Below are positions 34,932 through 43,729 of a stretch of 43,729 nt of DNA, in pieces. The notes under the pieces were generated by a model that made no database searches, was not told where the DNA came from, and saw only the letters and a program-made list of their open reading frames with translations. Position numbers and translations under genes: made by a program. How positions within the stretch are numbered: the stretch's first letter is position 1; each line of letters begins with the position of its first letter. The stretch spans positions 1 through 43,729 of the forward strand of contig CALLIL010000083.1 in the NCBI GenBank assembly GCA_938009755.1. The letters run 5' to 3'. Source of the stretch: an uncultured Marinomonas sp. (GTDB taxonomy: Bacteria; Pseudomonadota; Gammaproteobacteria; Pseudomonadales; Marinomonadaceae).

Positions 34932-35945
34932 CTAAAAAGTGTGTAATGCCATTTTGCAAATAATCTCTCCAGTGGTACGTTTCTCCCAGTTACTTAAACT
35001 TACCGAACGGTAATTTTTCATTGACTCATTGTCGACAAATGACGTAATGCCAACATGATCTAACAATGCCGTCATAACCGATTCTGCCGCGCGCACCGCA
35101 CCATCTTCACATTTTAGCGCAATGCCCAATTTCAGCTCAGGAATTGCTGCAATGTATACGCCTTCCGCTCCGACTTTTAAAAACACGCGTTTTTCGAGAA
35201 GCGCCATCATATTTGTGCAATAGCGTTCTGTGCCCGCCACCATAAATGGGTGCTCGACCACAGCATCGTATAAGGTTTTACACGCAATCTTGCGCTCTAC
35301 AGACAAGCTTTCTGGGCTCGAAAACTTAGCAAAAGCCAGTGCCAAATTGGTCAACGGCATCGCCCACGTTGGAGCGGAGCAACCGTCTGGCGACCAAGGC
35401 GCGCGGCTATAATCGTATTCACACATTTGCGCCATGGTGTCGGCAATGGTCTTCTGTACTGGGTGCGCTATGTCTATGTAACCTTTAGGCTCCACGTCCA
35501 GCATTTTTGATAACCCCAACATGCCCGCGTGTTTGCCAGAACAATTGTTGTGCAGCGCTGTCGGCGTTTTTCCTGTTCCCGCTAAGGCATAACTGGTTTT
35601 CGCGTGCATCGGCCAATGACAACCACACTCGAAATGATCATCAGAAAGGTCAAGTTTTTCCAGCATACGTTGCACCGTCGCAACGTGTTTAGGTTCGCCA
35701 TTGTGAGAAGCGCAGCAAATCGCAATTTCTTCATTACTAAAGTCAAACTGTTTCGCGCCACCCATTTCAATAAACGCCAACGCTTGCATCGCTTTTATGG
35801 CGCTACGAGGATACACCAACGCTTCGACATCACCCCAAGAATCGATTACCTCGCCCGTATTCGAGACAATAACAGCTTTGATTTTATGCTCGCTTTCGAC
35901 AATGCCACCACGAGTTACCTGAACAGAAAGAGCGTCATATTGCAT
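34932..35945 (-). CDS. Rhizobial-type (class 3) L-asparaginase
   Basis: A 337-residue asparaginase of the Rhizobium etli ReAV type (PF06089), unrelated to E. coli AnsA/AnsB. It hydrolyses L-asparagine to aspartate and ammonia. The residues I recall for ReAV fall at identical numbers: S48 and K51 (in RSAIKAM), S80 (in CASHNGEP), the zinc-site C135 and K138 (in NNCSGKHAG), and C189 (in PDGCSAP). An AAGGAG site precedes the ATG. It lies 15 bases downstream of a SotB-like exporter, so the two are probably co-transcribed. Confidence 0.93.
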   Translation of the reverse strand: MQYDALSVQVTRGGIVESEHKIKAVIVSNTGEVIDSWGDVEALVYPRSAIKAMQALAFIEMGGAKQFDFSNEEIAICCASHNGEPKHVATVQRMLEKLDLSDDHFECGCHWPMHAKTSYALAGTGKTPTALHNNCSGKHAGMLGLSKMLDVEPKGYIDIAHPVQKTIADTMAQMCEYDYSRAPWSPDGCSAPTWAMPLTNLALAFAKFSSPESLSVERKIACKTLYDAVVEHPFMVAGTERYCTNMMALLEKRVFLKVGAEGVYIAAIPELKLGIALKCEDGAVRAAESVMTALLDHVGITSFVDNESMKNYRSVSLSNWEKRTTGEIICKMALHTF

Positions 35946-35960
35946 TGTGTTTCTCCTTTT

Positions 35961-37154
35961 TTATGCGATGCGTGTTTTGGTGTGTTGTAGCAGTAAAAGC
36001 ACCACGACTAAGCCAATAGCGCCAATAAAGGCAGCGGTGAATCCAATATTGTCCAAGCCAATGGAATGAATGACTTGTCCGCCAATTAAAGCGCCAGCGC
36101 CAATCCCTACATTAATAATCCCAGAATACAAAGACATGATGATATCAGAAGCAGATTCGTCGACTTTCAGCACTCGCATTTGCAAACTTAACACGATAGT
36201 CATCAGCGATACGCCCCACAACAAAACACTGATCACCAGACCCAACAGATCCCCAGAAACAAACAGTAAAACGGCCATAGAGCCAGACATTGCAACAATA
36301 CCAGACAGCAACAAAACGGTATTCTTCGTTTCTCCAAAATAGCTAAACACCACGCTGCCAACAATCCCTGCGCCACCAAACAGCAATAACATTAAGGTGA
36401 TCAAAGGCGCACTGACAGATCCCACCTCCGCTAAGAAGGGTTCAATGTAACTGTAAGCCGTATAATGAGCGGTAAACATTAGGAAGATAGACAAATACAT
36501 CACCAATAAGATGCGATTCGTTAAAACTTCTGAGACTTTACTGAGAGAGCCAGAGAACAAGCTCGGCAACTTAGGTAAGAATCGAAACAGCACCAGCATG
36601 ATAATAAAGGCGATCATCGCGATGCTGGCAAACGTCATGCGCCATCCAAAATATTGTCCAATAATACGGCCAACGGGAACGCCTAAAATCATTGCTAAAC
36701 CAGTGCCCGTTGCCAACACACTGAGCGCAAAAGCATGTTTCCCTTGTGGTGCAACGCGAATTGCCATAGACGCCGTAATGGACCAAAACACCGCATGCGC
36801 ACAGGCGATACCTGCTCGGCTGATCACCAGCACCGTAAAGTTCCACGCCACCACAGACAAAAGATGGCTCACAATAAACAAGACAAACAGCCAGATCAGC
36901 AGCGTTTTCCGTTCCATATTTCGCGTTAGCAGCATCATAGGCAATGACAACAACGCCACGATCCAAGCATAAATAGTCAGCATCCAACCCACTTCAGCAG
37001 GCGAAATAGAAAAGCTCAACGCAATATCAGACAACAAACCCACTGGAACAAATTCCGTGGTATTAAAAATGAAAGCACCAAAGCCCAACATAAGGACTCG
37101 TAAATATTGAACGCGACGTGAAACATCGTCTTGATGAAATGCCGAGCTTGTCAT
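35961..37154 (-). CDS. sotB: MFS exporter, SotB-like
   Basis: A 397-residue 12-helix major-facilitator exporter of the DHA1 group, very similar to E. coli SotB/YdeA (FIFNTTEFVPVGLLSDIA, MLTIYAWIVALLSLP, GQYFGWRMTF, TAHYTAYSYIEPF). SotB exports arabinose and other sugars. Its co-transcription with an asparaginase suggests the substrate here may differ, for example an amino acid or metabolite; that is inference. Confidence 0.9.
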   Translation of the reverse strand: MTSSAFHQDDVSRRVQYLRVLMLGFGAFIFNTTEFVPVGLLSDIALSFSISPAEVGWMLTIYAWIVALLSLPMMLLTRNMERKTLLIWLFVLFIVSHLLSVVAWNFTVLVISRAGIACAHAVFWSITASMAIRVAPQGKHAFALSVLATGTGLAMILGVPVGRIIGQYFGWRMTFASIAMIAFIIMLVLFRFLPKLPSLFSGSLSKVSEVLTNRILLVMYLSIFLMFTAHYTAYSYIEPFLAEVGSVSAPLITLMLLLFGGAGIVGSVVFSYFGETKNTVLLLSGIVAMSGSMAVLLFVSGDLLGLVISVLLWGVSLMTIVLSLQMRVLKVDESASDIIMSLYSGIINVGIGAGALIGGQVIHSIGLDNIGFTAAFIGAIGLVVVLLLLQHTKTRIA

Positions 37155-37271
37155 AACGACCTACTAAAACAGGAGAAGAATGTAAGGCATTCATTGTCCT
37201 GTTTTTCAGCAAATACGGGAATAGATAAACACGATTTATATCAGAAAATTACGCTTTTGAAGAGAGTCAGT

Positions 37272-37442
37272 TTATGCGTTTTTCCCACAGCACTTTTTGT
37301 ACTTAAGACCATTGCCACAAATACACGGATCATTACGGCCGACTTTTGGTGTGTCTCGCATCACGGGTGCTTTCGGAGTTGCGCAACAGCCACAACTAGA
37401 TTGAACAGGTTCAGGTTGCACATTTATTGGAGTTTGGTTCAT
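37272..37442 (-). CDS. SEC-C motif mini-protein
   Basis: A 56-residue protein ending in a SEC-C zinc-binding motif: [20 protein letters not shown]. An extra Cys pair (CGCC) lies in the middle. I use the ATG at 37442 (MNQTPINV); a longer frame to 37499 begins with unlikely hydrophobic residues. SEC-C motifs occur at the end of SecA and in many small proteins of unknown role. It lies 62 bases downstream of ilvY. Confidence 0.75.
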   Translation of the reverse strand: MNQTPINVQPEPVQSSCGCCATPKAPVMRDTPKVGRNDPCICGNGLKYKKCCGKNA

Positions 37443-37504
37443 ATCGACGCTATATCCTACTTCATACCAAAAAAGATATATTATAACATCACAAAACAAT
37501 CCGT

Positions 37505-38389
37505 CTATTCCTCAATCAAGTTCCAGAAAGCCTCCACCAATGGGTTGTTCAAATTCTTTTCCAGCGCAAATAATCCGATGTCATAAGGCGCAAGCTCTGG
37601 CTGCACATCAAGCACTTTAATGCGATCCACCAGCGGGCTGTTTTCCAATACAATTTTTGGCACGACGCCAATGCCAAAGCCCAAACTCACCATACTGACG
37701 ATGGCTTCGTTTCCTGTGACTTGTGCGTAGATCTTTGGCGTAATGCCTTGATGATGAAACCATTCATCTACATGAACACGAGACATACCACTTTCCGATA
37801 AGATCATCGGAATATTGGCCCATTCTTCCACGTTATTTGGTGCGGTTGTGGGCACATTGGGCACTTGCTGCTCAAGCGGCGCAATAAACAAGAGCGGCGA
37901 CATGGCGATAGGGTTAAACGCCAATCCTCTTGGCAGCTTCGCTGGGTGCGCAGCAATGGTGATGTCTTCTTGCCCATCTAATATGTGCGCAATGGCGTGC
38001 TCTGCATCGCCTGTTCTGAGTTTGATCTCAATGCCCGGCTGAGCGATACGAAACCGATTAAGTAATTCATAGAAGAAGCTGTAACTCGCGGTTACTGAAC
38101 TGTATAAACTGATTTCCCCTTTCAGTTGGTCTGAATTGTCAGTCAGTTCGTGGCGAATCAAATTCCACTGGCTACTGGTTTCATGAGCGTATTCAACAAA
38201 CTTCTGCCCTTCTCTTGTTAACGTCACGGTACGATTATCACGGTTAAAGAGTTCAACACCCAGCTCGTCTTCTAATTGACGAATGTTCCGTGATAGCGCA
38301 GAAATACTGATGTGACATTCATCACTGGCGCGACCGAAGTGCAGATTATCCGCCAGTGAAAGAAAGTGTTTGAGGATTTTTATGTTCAT
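37505..38389 (-). CDS. ilvY: LysR-family regulator IlvY
   Basis: A 294-residue LysR regulator closely similar to E. coli IlvY, which activates ilvC when its inducers acetolactate or acetohydroxybutyrate accumulate. It has the characteristic [27 protein letters not shown] helix-turn-helix and [15 protein letters not shown], and the distal [21 protein letters not shown]. It diverges from ilvC, the classic arrangement. The 244-base gap holds a TTGCAAA-containing dyad. Confidence 0.94.
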   Translation of the reverse strand: MNIKILKHFLSLADNLHFGRASDECHISISALSRNIRQLEDELGVELFNRDNRTVTLTREGQKFVEYAHETSSQWNLIRHELTDNSDQLKGEISLYSSVTASYSFFYELLNRFRIAQPGIEIKLRTGDAEHAIAHILDGQEDITIAAHPAKLPRGLAFNPIAMSPLLFIAPLEQQVPNVPTTAPNNVEEWANIPMILSESGMSRVHVDEWFHHQGITPKIYAQVTGNEAIVSMVSLGFGIGVVPKIVLENSPLVDRIKVLDVQPELAPYDIGLFALEKNLNNPLVEAFWNLIEE

Positions 38390-38465
38390 TCGTTTGGCTC
38401 TCTACCGCGCTCATTTAATCAATCATCAACAGAATACCTTATCGTTTCATAAAATGGGACATTAC

Positions 38466-38482
38466 ATTGCAAATATATCAAT
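38466..38482. promoter_or_regulatory. Candidate IlvY operator
   Basis: ATTGCAAATATATCAAT resembles the TTGCAA-type IlvY sites of enterobacteria and lies 77 bases upstream of ilvY and about 150 upstream of ilvC. Confidence 0.4.
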
Positions 38483-38633
38483 TTACGAAACCATCTAATT
38501 TCGTTAAGGTAGCGCCACTGACACAAAAAAGCGTTTCAAAGCGCCTCAATATCGTCACTTATTTTTAATATCGGTGTGCTTTACTCATCGATCAATAATT
38601 TGAACTAATAACTAAAATTACAGGTGTTTAACC

Positions 38634-40109
38634 ATGTCTAATAACTACTTCAATACTTTGCCGCTACGCGAGCAATTGGCTCAATTGGCAAAATGTCGTT
38701 TCATGTCTATGGACGAATTCAGCGATGGCGTAGAAGCCCTTAAAGGCAAAAAAATTGTCGTTATTGGTTGTGGTGCGCAAGGTCTTAACCAAGGTTTGAA
38801 CCTACGTGATTCTGGCTTAGACGTTTCTTACACGTTGCGTGCAGCAGCGATTGCTGAAAAACGCCAATCTTGGAAAAACGCCACTGAAAACGGTTTCGTT
38901 GTTGGCACTTACGAAGAACTTATCCCAACCGCTGATGTGGTATTGAACCTAACACCTGATAAGCAACACACACCAGTTGTTAAAGAAATCATGCCGCTTA
39001 TGAAGCAAGGCGCTTGCCTATCTTACTCTCACGGTTTCAACATCGTAGAAGAAGGCATGCAAATCCGTGAAGACCTTACAGTAATCATGGTTGCACCTAA
39101 GTGCCCAGGTTCTGAAGTACGTGCTGAATACGTTCGTGGTTTCGGTGTTCCAACACTTATCGCTGTTCATGAAGACAACGATCCTAAAGGTGAAGGTCTT
39201 GCTCTAGCAAAAGCTTACGCGGTTGGTACTGGCGGTCACAAAGCAGGCGTTCTAATGTCTTCTTTCATCGCAGAAGTAAAATCTGACCTTATGGGTGAGC
39301 AAACAATCCTTTGTGGTATGTTGCAAACAGGTTCTATCCTTTGCTTCGACAAAATGGTTGAAGAAGGTATCGACGCAGGTTACGCATCTAAACTTATCCA
39401 ATACGGTTGGGAAACCATTACTGAAGCATTGAAATACGGCGGCGTGACAAACATGCTAGATCGTCTTTCTAACCCAGCTAAGATCAAAGCGTTTGACCTT
39501 GCTGAAGAGCTTAAAGTTATCATGCGTCCGCTTTACAACAAGCACCAAGACGACATCATCAACGGCACTTTCTCTCGCGTAATGATGGAAGACTGGGCGA
39601 ACGATGACAAAAACCTTCTTGGCTGGCGCGCAGAAACAGCCGAAACAAACTTCGAAAAAACTCCTGCTGGCGATGTTGAAATTTCTGAACAAGAATTCTT
39701 CGATAACGGTATCTTGATGGTTGCTATGGTGAAAGCGGGTGTTGAACTTGCATTTGAAACGATGACAGCTGCGGGCATCATTGCTGAGTCGGCTTACTAC
39801 GAGTCTCTACACGAAACACCACTTATCGCGAACACAATCGCTCGTAAGAAACTTTACGAAATGAACGCGACGATCTCTGATACGGCAGAATACGGTTGTT
39901 ACCTATACAACCACGCTTGCCTACCATTGTTAGCGGATTTCATGAAAGACATCAAAACGGATGTAATCGGTAAAGGTCTTTCTGAAACAGATAACGGCGT
40001 AGACAACGCTCGCCTAATCGAAGTAAACGCAGCGCTTCGCTCTCACCCAGTAGAAGCCATTGGTGCGGTTCTTCGTGGTCACATGGCTGACATGAAAAAA
40101 ATCGTTTAA
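38634..40109 (+). CDS. ilvC: Ketol-acid reductoisomerase, long (class II) form
   Basis: A 491-residue NADPH-dependent enzyme that converts acetolactate and acetohydroxybutyrate in valine and isoleucine synthesis. Length and sequence match the E. coli class II form, not the common 338-residue class I. The N-terminal [20 protein letters not shown] binds NADPH, and R69 and R77 with S79 mark the 2'-phosphate loop; E. coli K69 is A70 here. Metal-binding acidic residues follow in two knotted helical domains. It is controlled by the divergent ilvY and has highly biased codons, suggesting strong expression. Confidence 0.97.
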   Translation: MSNNYFNTLPLREQLAQLAKCRFMSMDEFSDGVEALKGKKIVVIGCGAQGLNQGLNLRDSGLDVSYTLRAAAIAEKRQSWKNATENGFVVGTYEELIPTADVVLNLTPDKQHTPVVKEIMPLMKQGACLSYSHGFNIVEEGMQIREDLTVIMVAPKCPGSEVRAEYVRGFGVPTLIAVHEDNDPKGEGLALAKAYAVGTGGHKAGVLMSSFIAEVKSDLMGEQTILCGMLQTGSILCFDKMVEEGIDAGYASKLIQYGWETITEALKYGGVTNMLDRLSNPAKIKAFDLAEELKVIMRPLYNKHQDDIINGTFSRVMMEDWANDDKNLLGWRAETAETNFEKTPAGDVEISEQEFFDNGILMVAMVKAGVELAFETMTAAGIIAESAYYESLHETPLIANTIARKKLYEMNATISDTAEYGCYLYNHACLPLLADFMKDIKTDVIGKGLSETDNGVDNARLIEVNAALRSHPVEAIGAVLRGHMADMKKIV

Positions 40110-40142
40110 TTTTTACGGTTTAACTCGTAAGAAATAAACGCC

Positions 40143-40179
40143 AAAGCCGAGTCTTCAGGAATGAACACTCGGCTTTTTT
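40143..40179 (+). terminator. ilvC terminator
   Basis: AAAGCCGAGT / ACTCGGCTTT stem with a 14-base loop and a T6 run, 33 bases after the ilvC stop. Confidence 0.92.
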
Positions 40180-40220
40180 GTTTTCCTTTCTATTCTTAAC
40201 CTTTGTTGTAGGACGATGTA

Positions 40221-41663
40221 ATGAATCACTCAATTTCTTTAAAAAAAGCAACGGTGACGTTTGATGAGCGTTTTACGTTAACTAACATTGATTGGGACAT
40301 TACAGCCAACCAACATTGGATGATCACAGGCTCAAACGGCTCTGGTAAATCGGCTTTGGCAGCGGTATTGGCCGGTATGGGCGACATCACTACAGGCCAA
40401 GTCTCGGGCTTGCCAGAAAACGTTGGTTTGGTGTCTTTTGAGGCACAAGCAGAACTCATTGCTGAAGAGCTGAAAAAAGACGATGCGGACATCATGGACG
40501 TGATCGCCATCGGCACGCCAGTACGAGAAATGATTTTTGATTATTGCTCAGATCAGAATTTAGCAGAACAATTGGTGGAAAAGTTCGGCTTAAGCAGCCT
40601 ACTTGACCGCGCTTTTCGCAAGCTTTCAACAGGGGAAACCCGCAAGGTGATGTTGATTCGCGCTCTAGCTAATCAACCCGATTTACTGATTTTAGACGAA
40701 CCTTTCGACGGTTTAGACGCTAACACCTTAGACATGTTACAAGAACATCTTGCTTCCATCGTAAATCAGGTTCCTATTGTGATGGTGTTAAATCGCCTTG
40801 ATGAAATGCCAAGCTTCATCACTCACATTGCTTACATGGACAAACAAGGCAAAGACCAAGGCGGGTTATCTCTTATTGTTGATCGACAAGACACCACCGC
40901 TTTTAATGAACTGCATCAACTATTGCATTTGAAAACCACCGAACTAGAGGTGCCAGAAGCCGACTCAAGCAACCAATTGCCAAAGCTCGATCCAGCTCAA
41001 CCTTTGGTTCGCTTAAAAGACGTCACCATCAAATACGAAGACACCATTATTGTCGACAAACTCAACTGGACAATAGAACAAGGCCAACACTGGCAACTCA
41101 GCGGGCCAAATGGCAGCGGCAAAACAGGCGTTCTATCGCTGATCACTGGCGATCACCCGCAATGCTACGTGAACGACATTTTTGTGTTTGGATTCCAGCG
41201 TGGCAACGGAGAAAGCATTTGGCAGATCAAACAATTTATCGGTTATGTTTCCACCGCTCTGCAATGGGAATATCGCGTCAGCACCAGCTGCCGAAACGTA
41301 ATTATCTCTGGCTTCTACGACAGCATCGGCATGTATTCCAAAGCCACCGACAACCAAAAGAAAATCGCCAACGAATGGCTTGCACTACTCGGCATGAAAG
41401 ACCGCGCCGACTCGCCTTTCAACAAACTTTCCTACGGCGACCAACGTCTGCTCCTCATCGCCCGCGCCATGGTCAAACACCCGCCACTACTGATACTCGA
41501 CGAACCTTGCCTCGGCCTAGACGACCTCAATCGACAACTCGTCCTCGCCCTCATCGAGAAAATCTGCCAAGGTTCAGAAACAACAGTTTTGTACGTGAAC
41601 CACCATGCGGAAGATCAAATTAGAGGGATAGAGAATTATTTGGAATTGGTTAAAAGGCAGTAA
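40221..41663 (+). CDS. modF: Duplicated ABC ATPase, ModF-like
   Basis: A 480-residue cytoplasmic protein with two tandem ABC ATPase domains and no membrane part, like E. coli ModF (PhrA). Domain 1 has GSNGSGKS, LSTGETRKVM and LLILDEPFDGLD. Domain 2 has GPNGSGKT, LSYGDQRLLL and LLILDEPCLGLD. Both signature loops depart from LSGGQ, as in ModF. It is linked to molybdate metabolism by name only; the true role is unclear. No modABC genes are near. Confidence 0.87.
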   Translation: MNHSISLKKATVTFDERFTLTNIDWDITANQHWMITGSNGSGKSALAAVLAGMGDITTGQVSGLPENVGLVSFEAQAELIAEELKKDDADIMDVIAIGTPVREMIFDYCSDQNLAEQLVEKFGLSSLLDRAFRKLSTGETRKVMLIRALANQPDLLILDEPFDGLDANTLDMLQEHLASIVNQVPIVMVLNRLDEMPSFITHIAYMDKQGKDQGGLSLIVDRQDTTAFNELHQLLHLKTTELEVPEADSSNQLPKLDPAQPLVRLKDVTIKYEDTIIVDKLNWTIEQGQHWQLSGPNGSGKTGVLSLITGDHPQCYVNDIFVFGFQRGNGESIWQIKQFIGYVSTALQWEYRVSTSCRNVIISGFYDSIGMYSKATDNQKKIANEWLALLGMKDRADSPFNKLSYGDQRLLLIARAMVKHPPLLILDEPCLGLDDLNRQLVLALIEKICQGSETTVLYVNHHAEDQIRGIENYLELVKRQ

Positions 41664-41673
41664 TATAGACAAT

Positions 41674-41949
41674 CTAAACTAGACGGATTTCTAACTTCTT
41701 CCCTAACGCAGAAGCGAATTTCTCTAATGTAGATAATTTCACATCTTCGGAGTGGTTTTCTATTCTTGAAATGGCGCTTTTTTGAGTGTGTAGCTTTAAG
41801 GCCAAATCGTCTTGAGTTAAGCCCGCACTCTTTCTTGCCTCCTTGAGCAAGACACCAAATTTAAAGGTTTGATAACCTTCTTCATAGCCATGAGAAAATT
41901 CGCTATCTCTTGATTTTCGCTCTGCTACGTATTTTTTTAAATCACTCAT
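41674..41949 (-). CDS. XRE-family HigA-type antitoxin
   Basis: A 91-residue helix-turn-helix protein (KEARKSAGLTQDDLALKLHTQKSAISRIENHSED at about 36-70), typical of HigA-like antitoxins encoded downstream of RelE/Gp49-type toxins. Its ATG overlaps the stop of a short remnant of such a toxin (ATGAGTGA at 41949-41942), so it once belonged to a toxin-first operon. The toxin is now truncated, leaving an orphan antitoxin or regulator. Confidence 0.85.
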   Translation of the reverse strand: MSDLKKYVAERKSRDSEFSHGYEEGYQTFKFGVLLKEARKSAGLTQDDLALKLHTQKSAISRIENHSEDVKLSTLEKFASALGKKLEIRLV

Positions 41950-42004
41950 ATTCTCTTCCTCGCCAAATAGTCTCCGCTGACTTAATCTCTTTTATACATA
42001 TTTT
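41942..42004 (-). pseudogene. 3' remnant of a HigB/Gp49-like toxin gene
   Basis: Reading upstream of the antitoxin, a 20-codon frame ends KEIKSAETIWRGREYE and stops in the overlap with the antitoxin ATG. This resembles the last helix of Gp49/RelE-like toxins, which commonly ends with an E-I-x-x-A-pattern and overlaps the antitoxin start in this way. A stop (42005-42007) and then the TOPRIM-like gene replace the rest. The family match is short, so it rests partly on the arrangement. Confidence 0.55.
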
Positions 42005-42017
42005 TCAAGTTTCTGGA

Positions 42018-42545
42018 TTAAGAAACCGCTGTTCCTAATAATATATCTTTTACAGAAGTAACAGAGGCGTTATGAGTTGATTCTATAATTGCTTGCGGGA
42101 ATAAAGTTTTATAAGAACTAGCAGCTGTATGTTTACCATCGAGTCGTGGATGCAATCGTTTTTTAAGTCCTCGGCTGGTTTCATGGGTATTCACTCGCTC
42201 TCCGAGCACATCCAATAACGCGCCCTCTAAACATTGCGGAGACCAGAGTATTATTTTATAACCATTATGATACGCTTTTTTTATTTCAGCATCTGTTGGA
42301 GGAACATCAGAATCGAGAACTAGATAACGCTTGTCAAAATCTTCCGTTTTAAAACTACGAATAGCATTTTGAATAATATTTCCAGCTGAGCCACCATCTC
42401 CGGCTTCGATTTTAGCTGTGCGTCCACAGCGCCTAGGACAAAAAATTGACTTCATATGATCGATAAAAGCTTTATCATCAGCGCCTTCACCTACAACCAA
42501 AAGTGAGGTGCTAACTATTTTCCTCATAGTTTTTCTCTTAGCCAT
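42018..42545 (-). CDS. RloB/TOPRIM-like protein, probable defence effector
   Basis: A 175-residue protein with a TOPRIM-like pattern: LLVVGEGADDKAFI with the glutamate E20, then YLVLDSD with D78 and D80, and finally SPQCLEGALLDVLG with E107. The arrangement matches OLD- and RloB-type nuclease domains, which cut DNA or RNA using metal ions. It follows an AAA ATPase gene by 43 bases, so the two resemble RloA/RloB, AbiL or PARIS-type phage-defence pairs. An AAGGGAAG site precedes the start. The nuclease activity is inferred. Confidence 0.7.
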   Translation of the reverse strand: MAKRKTMRKIVSTSLLVVGEGADDKAFIDHMKSIFCPRRCGRTAKIEAGDGGSAGNIIQNAIRSFKTEDFDKRYLVLDSDVPPTDAEIKKAYHNGYKIILWSPQCLEGALLDVLGERVNTHETSRGLKKRLHPRLDGKHTAASSYKTLFPQAIIESTHNASVTSVKDILLGTAVS

Positions 42546-42588
42546 TGTGTACTTCCCTTACTAGCCTTTTTCTATGTCTTACCTGTTA

Positions 42589-43653
42589 CTATAATTCGGG
42601 CACGGCCCCAAGAGCGCCTGCCATGTATTTAGCGTACAAGTTATCATCTGCTCTCACACCACCCACATCATCTAGTCGCCACGCTTCTGACAATTGCTGT
42701 TGTTTCTCACATAAATAAATCTGGTGCTTTTGCAATCTATTAAGAACCTCAGGAGTATGACAATTAAAAATCAGCTGGGCTTGATGCGGATTAGTATGTT
42801 CAAAGCGAAACCATTCTAAAATTTTAGGTATCAAGTGCGGGTGTAAATCATTATCTATCTCATCAATCACAGCACAACCACCATTCTCAAGTACTGTAAG
42901 TAAGCGCTCTAATATTACAAAAGCAGACTGAGTTCCGCTCGATTCTTCTAAGAATGGAAGGGAAAACTCTTTACCATCCGTTGATTTATGCACGCCTATA
43001 GGCATATACAGCTTTTTAGAGTCTCCATTTTCGTATGTCGCTTCAAATGGCTTAATTTCCACATCAGAAATCCCGAGGTCAAAGTGCCCCATACTTTCAA
43101 CCATGCGTGCTTTTAATTGCGGGGACTTTTCATACGACTCAGCTGCATAAAATAAGGCTTCAGACCTAAAGTTCCTACGCCCTCTATAGGCTACATTACT
43201 TGTCATTCTTTTGAAGAAGTTAATAAATGGATGAGCCTCTTTCACATCATAACTATGAGCAGCAGACAAAAGAGAAACATTATCTCTCAACGTTTCCGCT
43301 TTATTTGATGGGAAAGGGAAATTTTTTTCCTTAAAGGTAAATCCTTTACCTTTTCTCTCTCGCTTAAACAAATAGCTAAATTGACTGCTAGTTTTTATGT
43401 ATAGACCTTCAAATTTGACTCGCTCATCACTAAAAACAAGTCGGTATCGGTAAATGTTGTTATCTAATAAAAAATCCACTTCAAGCATAGTATCTTCATC
43501 GACATGAAGACGGTGAGGCTGGAAAGGAGCATCACTATCTGGGTCTCCTTTAAGAAAAGACGAGCTTGCAAACCAACTTAAAAATACAAGTGGCTTGATA
43601 AGCTGTGTTTTGCCAGAGCCATTTGCTCCCACTATCGCTAGTACTTTATTCAA
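42589..43653 (-). CDS. AAA ATPase of an RloA/OLD-like defence pair, 5' end uncertain
   Basis: A 354-residue ABC-like AAA ATPase. Walker A GANGSGKT is at residues 9-16, the signature-like EESSGTQSAF at about 235, Walker B CAVIDEIDNDLHPHL, and the His-loop FNCHTPEVL. RloA, AbiL and OLD-type ATPases of phage defence share this layout and sense infection or activate a nuclease. The listed TTG start is doubtful because the frame continues upstream as KINFTVGKKPTPSGFDVNTTDLRL, typical of an AAA N-terminus, until TAA TAA at 43723-43728. One base fewer in the A6 run there would continue the frame as LIKINF. The gene may start beyond the window or be frameshifted. Confidence 0.7.
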   Translation of the reverse strand: MNKVLAIVGANGSGKTQLIKPLVFLSWFASSSFLKGDPDSDAPFQPHRLHVDEDTMLEVDFLLDNNIYRYRLVFSDERVKFEGLYIKTSSQFSYLFKRERKGKGFTFKEKNFPFPSNKAETLRDNVSLLSAAHSYDVKEAHPFINFFKRMTSNVAYRGRRNFRSEALFYAAESYEKSPQLKARMVESMGHFDLGISDVEIKPFEATYENGDSKKLYMPIGVHKSTDGKEFSLPFLEESSGTQSAFVILERLLTVLENGGCAVIDEIDNDLHPHLIPKILEWFRFEHTNPHQAQLIFNCHTPEVLNRLQKHQIYLCEKQQQLSEAWRLDDVGGVRADDNLYAKYMAGALGAVPEL

Positions 43654-43729
43654 GCGCAGGTCAGTAGTGTTTACATCAAACCCAGATGGTGTAGGTTTTT
43701 TCCCAACAGTGAAGTTGATTTTTTATTAG

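Noticed and set aside
41162-41623. 153-codon frame inside the modF-like gene
   Set aside because: Out-of-frame product full of Arg, His and Pro, from the C-rich third codon positions of the true ATPase.

Overview
The window looks like a chromosomal segment of a marine gammaproteobacterium of the Oceanospirillales type. Marinomonas is my best guess, inferred from moderate-to-low GC, close relatives of enterobacterial and pseudomonad housekeeping proteins, a TRAP transporter, an alginate-type lyase, and many divergent LysR/catabolic-gene pairs. I see no rRNA or tRNA genes, no CRISPR array and no intact insertion sequence.

Left part (1-12.3 kb). A ParD antitoxin is followed by a parE toxin broken by an in-frame TGA. 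Next is a formaldehyde detoxification pair (adhC-fghA) with a divergent LysR regulator and a striking operator-like palindrome. A His-rich metal-type protein precedes a PepSY membrane protein. Small housekeeping genes follow (DUF3820, GNAT, a YgeA-type racemase). Then come an iron-responsive pair (FagA-like protein and fumC) under two Fur-box-like sites, a SlyD-type isomerase, an MscS channel overlapping a YceB-like lipoprotein, and an SOS gene, yebG, with a clear LexA box.

Centre (12.3-26.8 kb). An ABC exporter half-molecule and a DUF6172 gene are followed by a uronate catabolism cluster: a LacI regulator, kdgK, a ghrB-like 2-ketoacid reductase and a cytoplasmic heparinase-fold oligo-uronate lyase. 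Next is the zinc-sparing ribosomal protein pair rpmE2-rpmJ2 behind a Zur-box-like palindrome. A five-gene operon then encodes a TRAP transporter (P, Q, M), a DUF2848 protein and an amidase, with a divergent LysR gene; together they suggest uptake and hydrolysis of an amide- or carboxylate-bearing substrate.

Right part (26.8-43.7 kb). A PP2C phosphatase/Ser-Thr kinase fusion lies near a formate/nitrite-family channel and a cyanase, suggesting nitrogen assimilation. An L-lactate-type FMN dehydrogenase has a divergent LysR gene. A dCache chemoreceptor, a rhizobial-type asparaginase next to a SotB exporter, a SEC-C miniprotein, the ilvY/ilvC pair and a ModF-type ABC protein follow. The right edge is a small defence-like island: an AAA ATPase plus a TOPRIM/RloB-like protein, inserted upstream of a HigA-type antitoxin whose toxin survives only as a short 3' remnant. 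Both toxin-antitoxin loci in the window have therefore kept the antitoxin and lost the toxin.
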